A stretch of DNA of 17,481 bases, from the NCBI GenBank assembly GCA_023435545.1, contig JAEYRQ010000103.1, forward strand, positions 1 through 17,481, read 5' to 3'. Below the pieces are notes generated by a model. That model had not been told where the DNA came from. It did not search any database and saw only the letters and a list, made by a program, of their open reading frames with translations. This DNA is from Pseudomonadota bacterium (GTDB lineage: Bacteria; Pseudomonadota; Alphaproteobacteria; Rhizobiales; Tepidamorphaceae). Below are positions 15,418 to 17,481 of the stretch, piece after piece. A program made the position numbers and the translations under genes. Each line of letters starts with the position of its first letter. Position 1 is the first letter of the stretch.

Positions 15418-15432
15418 TTTATAGTGGCTTAA
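15418..15432. promoter_or_regulatory. Possible CtrA-type site upstream of the cell wall hydrolase gene
   Basis: TTTA-N7-TTAA matches the alphaproteobacterial CtrA box TTAA-N7-TTAA with one mismatch. On the minus strand it overlaps a possible -10 element TATAAA, 146 bases before the preferred hydrolase start. The intergenic stretch 15273-15470 also contains GANTC sites at 15266-15270, 15300-15304 and 15468-15472 (the outer two touch the flanking genes). No other feature is visible in this stretch. Confidence 0.35.
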
Positions 15433-15470
15433 CTATGAAACAACGTGCCGAACGGGCGGACCGCCGCGAT

Positions 15471-16454
15471 TCATGGTTGCGCAACCGATGGCGGCCGGGC
15501 GCCCGCCGAGCCGGGGCCGACCCCCATCCGCGCGGCAAGCACGTCCAGCAGCGACCGGCGCCCGCCGAACGGGCGTGCGGCATCGAGGCGGGAAAGCTCG
15601 GCGGAGACGGCCTGCAGCCCCATGGTGCCGAACCGCCCCCGCACCGCATCCTCTATCCAGGCCCGCGCCTGAGCAGCGCGCAACCGACCGGCACGCCCGT
15701 CCTCGGCCAGCCAGCGGCGATGCGCGTCGACGGCCTCGGCCAGCGCGTCGAGCCCCGCGCCGGTCTGCGCCGATACCGCGAGTACCGTCGGCCGCCAGCC
15801 GTCCGTCCGGGCGCCGGACAGCCCCAGCGCGCCTTCCACGTCGGCAACCGCCCGGCGGGCGGCAGCGCCGGCATCGGCCTTGGTCACCGCGAGGATGTGC
15901 GGCAGCTCCATAATGCCGGCCTTCATGAACTGCAGGCTGTCGCCCGATCCCGGCTGGATGCACAGCACCACGGTCTCGGCGGCAAACGAGATGTCGGCCT
16001 CCGACTGGCCGATCCCGACGCTCTCGATCAGCACGCGGTCGAAGGCGAGCCGCATCACCACCATCGCCGCCAGCGTATGCTCGGAGAGCCCGCCGAGCCG
16101 GTCGCGGGCCGCCATGGAGCGGATGAAGACGCCCTCGTCCTCCGGGTCCTTGCGGATGCGGGTGCGGTCGCCGAGCAGCGCGCCACCGGTCATGCGCGAC
16201 GAGGGATCGACGGCGATGACGCCGATGCGCTCGCCGGCACCGCGCCAGCCGGCGACGAACGCGTTGGCCAGCGTCGACTTCCCGACGCCGGGCGGGCCGG
16301 TGAGGCCGACCACATGGCCGGAACCCGCAGCCAGCGCCGCGTCGAGGAAGGCCGCGGCCTCGGCGGATTCCAGCACCTCGGTGGCCGTCAGCGCGGCGGC
16401 CACGTGCCGGCGACGGCCCGCCGCGAGTTCCTCCAGAGAGGGCAGTCCGGTCAC
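15471..16454 (-). CDS. meaB: MeaB/ArgK-type G3E GTPase
   Basis: The 327-residue G3E-family P-loop GTPase acts as chaperone for methylmalonyl-CoA mutase: it gates loading of adenosylcobalamin and protects the enzyme from inactivation. Walker A GPPGVGKST is at 53-61. The family block V-D-P-S-S-R-M-T-G-G-A-L-L-G-D-R is at 82-97. ESVGIGQSE (144-152) is the switch region. PGSGDSLQFMKAGIMELP follows, and the base-specificity motif is TKAD (191-194) in place of the usual NKAD. A helical C-terminal extension for dimerisation is present. The start is a GTG at 16454 overlapping the stop of the small membrane protein (GTGA). No mutase gene is in the window, so the partner enzyme must be encoded elsewhere. 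This divergent form could serve another cobalamin-dependent mutase. Confidence 0.87.
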   Translation of the reverse strand: MTGLPSLEELAAGRRRHVAAALTATEVLESAEAAAFLDAALAAGSGHVVGLTGPPGVGKSTLANAFVAGWRGAGERIGVIAVDPSSRMTGGALLGDRTRIRKDPEDEGVFIRSMAARDRLGGLSEHTLAAMVVMRLAFDRVLIESVGIGQSEADISFAAETVVLCIQPGSGDSLQFMKAGIMELPHILAVTKADAGAAARRAVADVEGALGLSGARTDGWRPTVLAVSAQTGAGLDALAEAVDAHRRWLAEDGRAGRLRAAQARAWIEDAVRGRFGTMGLQAVSAELSRLDAARPFGGRRSLLDVLAARMGVGPGSAGARPPSVAQP

Positions 16455-16660
16455 GGGACGACGCCCAGCAGCACCAGCGACTTGCAGCCGCCCATGGCGA
16501 TGAACACCGCCAGCAGCCCGATCAGGCCGGCCTCGACGGCGGGCATCGACCGCTTCACGAAAGCACGCACGACGAAAGGTGCGGCGAACAGCAGCAACAG
16601 GACGATGGCGCCGTCCGGCGACAGTGCCCAGCCCCAGCAGACGCTCGAGGGGGTGAACAT
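16451..16660 (-). CDS. Small two-helix membrane protein of unknown function
   Basis: I do not recognise this 69-residue protein. It has two hydrophobic segments, about 17-35 (DGAIVLLLLFAAPFVVRAF) and 43-66 (from the glutamate in PAVEAGLIG through LLAVFIAMGG to the C-terminal LVLLGVVP), joined by a short basic loop (VKRSMPAVE). Both ends would lie on the same side of the membrane. A G-rich stretch AGGGGAGG lies about a dozen bases before the ATG. It begins 18 bases after the ppdK stop and its own stop overlaps the meaB start as GTGA, so it belongs to that transcript. The tight coupling and the typical codon use make it a real gene rather than a chance frame. Confidence 0.65.
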   Translation of the reverse strand: MFTPSSVCWGWALSPDGAIVLLLLFAAPFVVRAFVKRSMPAVEAGLIGLLAVFIAMGGCKSLVLLGVVP

Positions 16661-16678
16661 ACCGCCCGCGCGCCTCCC

Positions 16679-17481
<803 letters not shown>

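Overview
The window is a gene-dense, high-G+C piece of bacterial chromosome (roughly two thirds G+C by eye). It most resembles an alphaproteobacterium, probably of the Rhizobiales. The grounds are a fabI / histidine phosphatase / aroC housekeeping block, a small DUF1127 protein, a RibB protein with a dead second domain, a SleB-type cell wall hydrolase near ppdK and meaB, and regulatory sites resembling alphaproteobacterial Fur/Mur and CtrA boxes. No tRNA, rRNA, insertion sequence, phage gene or CRISPR array is visible. Base composition is even throughout, and there is no sign of recent transfer.

Layout. (1) 59-4872, plus strand: fabI (enoyl-ACP reductase), an NADP-dependent MDR oxidoreductase that overlaps it by ATGA, a histidine-phosphatase protein, aroC (chorismate synthase, with its own sigma-70-like promoter) and a ribB/ribX fusion. 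These cover fatty acid, aromatic amino acid and riboflavin biosynthesis. (2) 4882-9479, minus strand: a membrane-bound class III adenylate cyclase with a periplasmic sensor, an alpha/beta hydrolase overlapping a DUF1127 gene, and a PAS-GGDEF diguanylate cyclase. Two second-messenger enzymes therefore lie within 5 kb. A rho-independent terminator follows the hydrolase, and a strong hairpin lies upstream of the DUF1127 gene. (3) 9494-13069, plus strand: a four-gene metal ABC transporter (sitABCD-like). Its ligand set points to manganese/iron rather than zinc. A promoter with two Fur/Mur-like palindromes precedes it. (4) 13073-15272, minus strand: an exported choloylglycine-hydrolase-family (Ntn) amidase and an anchored SleB-type cell wall hydrolase. 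(5) 15471-17481, minus strand: meaB GTPase, a 69-residue membrane protein and the C-terminal part of pyruvate phosphate dikinase (running off the window), closely spaced and probably one operon.

Most of the window is ordinary housekeeping and I see no defence, toxin or mobile system. The points most worth a second look are: the paired operator-like palindromes shared by the metal transporter and the divergent diguanylate cyclase; the RibBX fusion lacking all three zinc cysteines; the nested hairpin ahead of the DUF1127 gene; a possible CtrA/CcrM cell-cycle promoter in front of the cell wall hydrolase; and the uncharacterised small membrane protein coupled to meaB.
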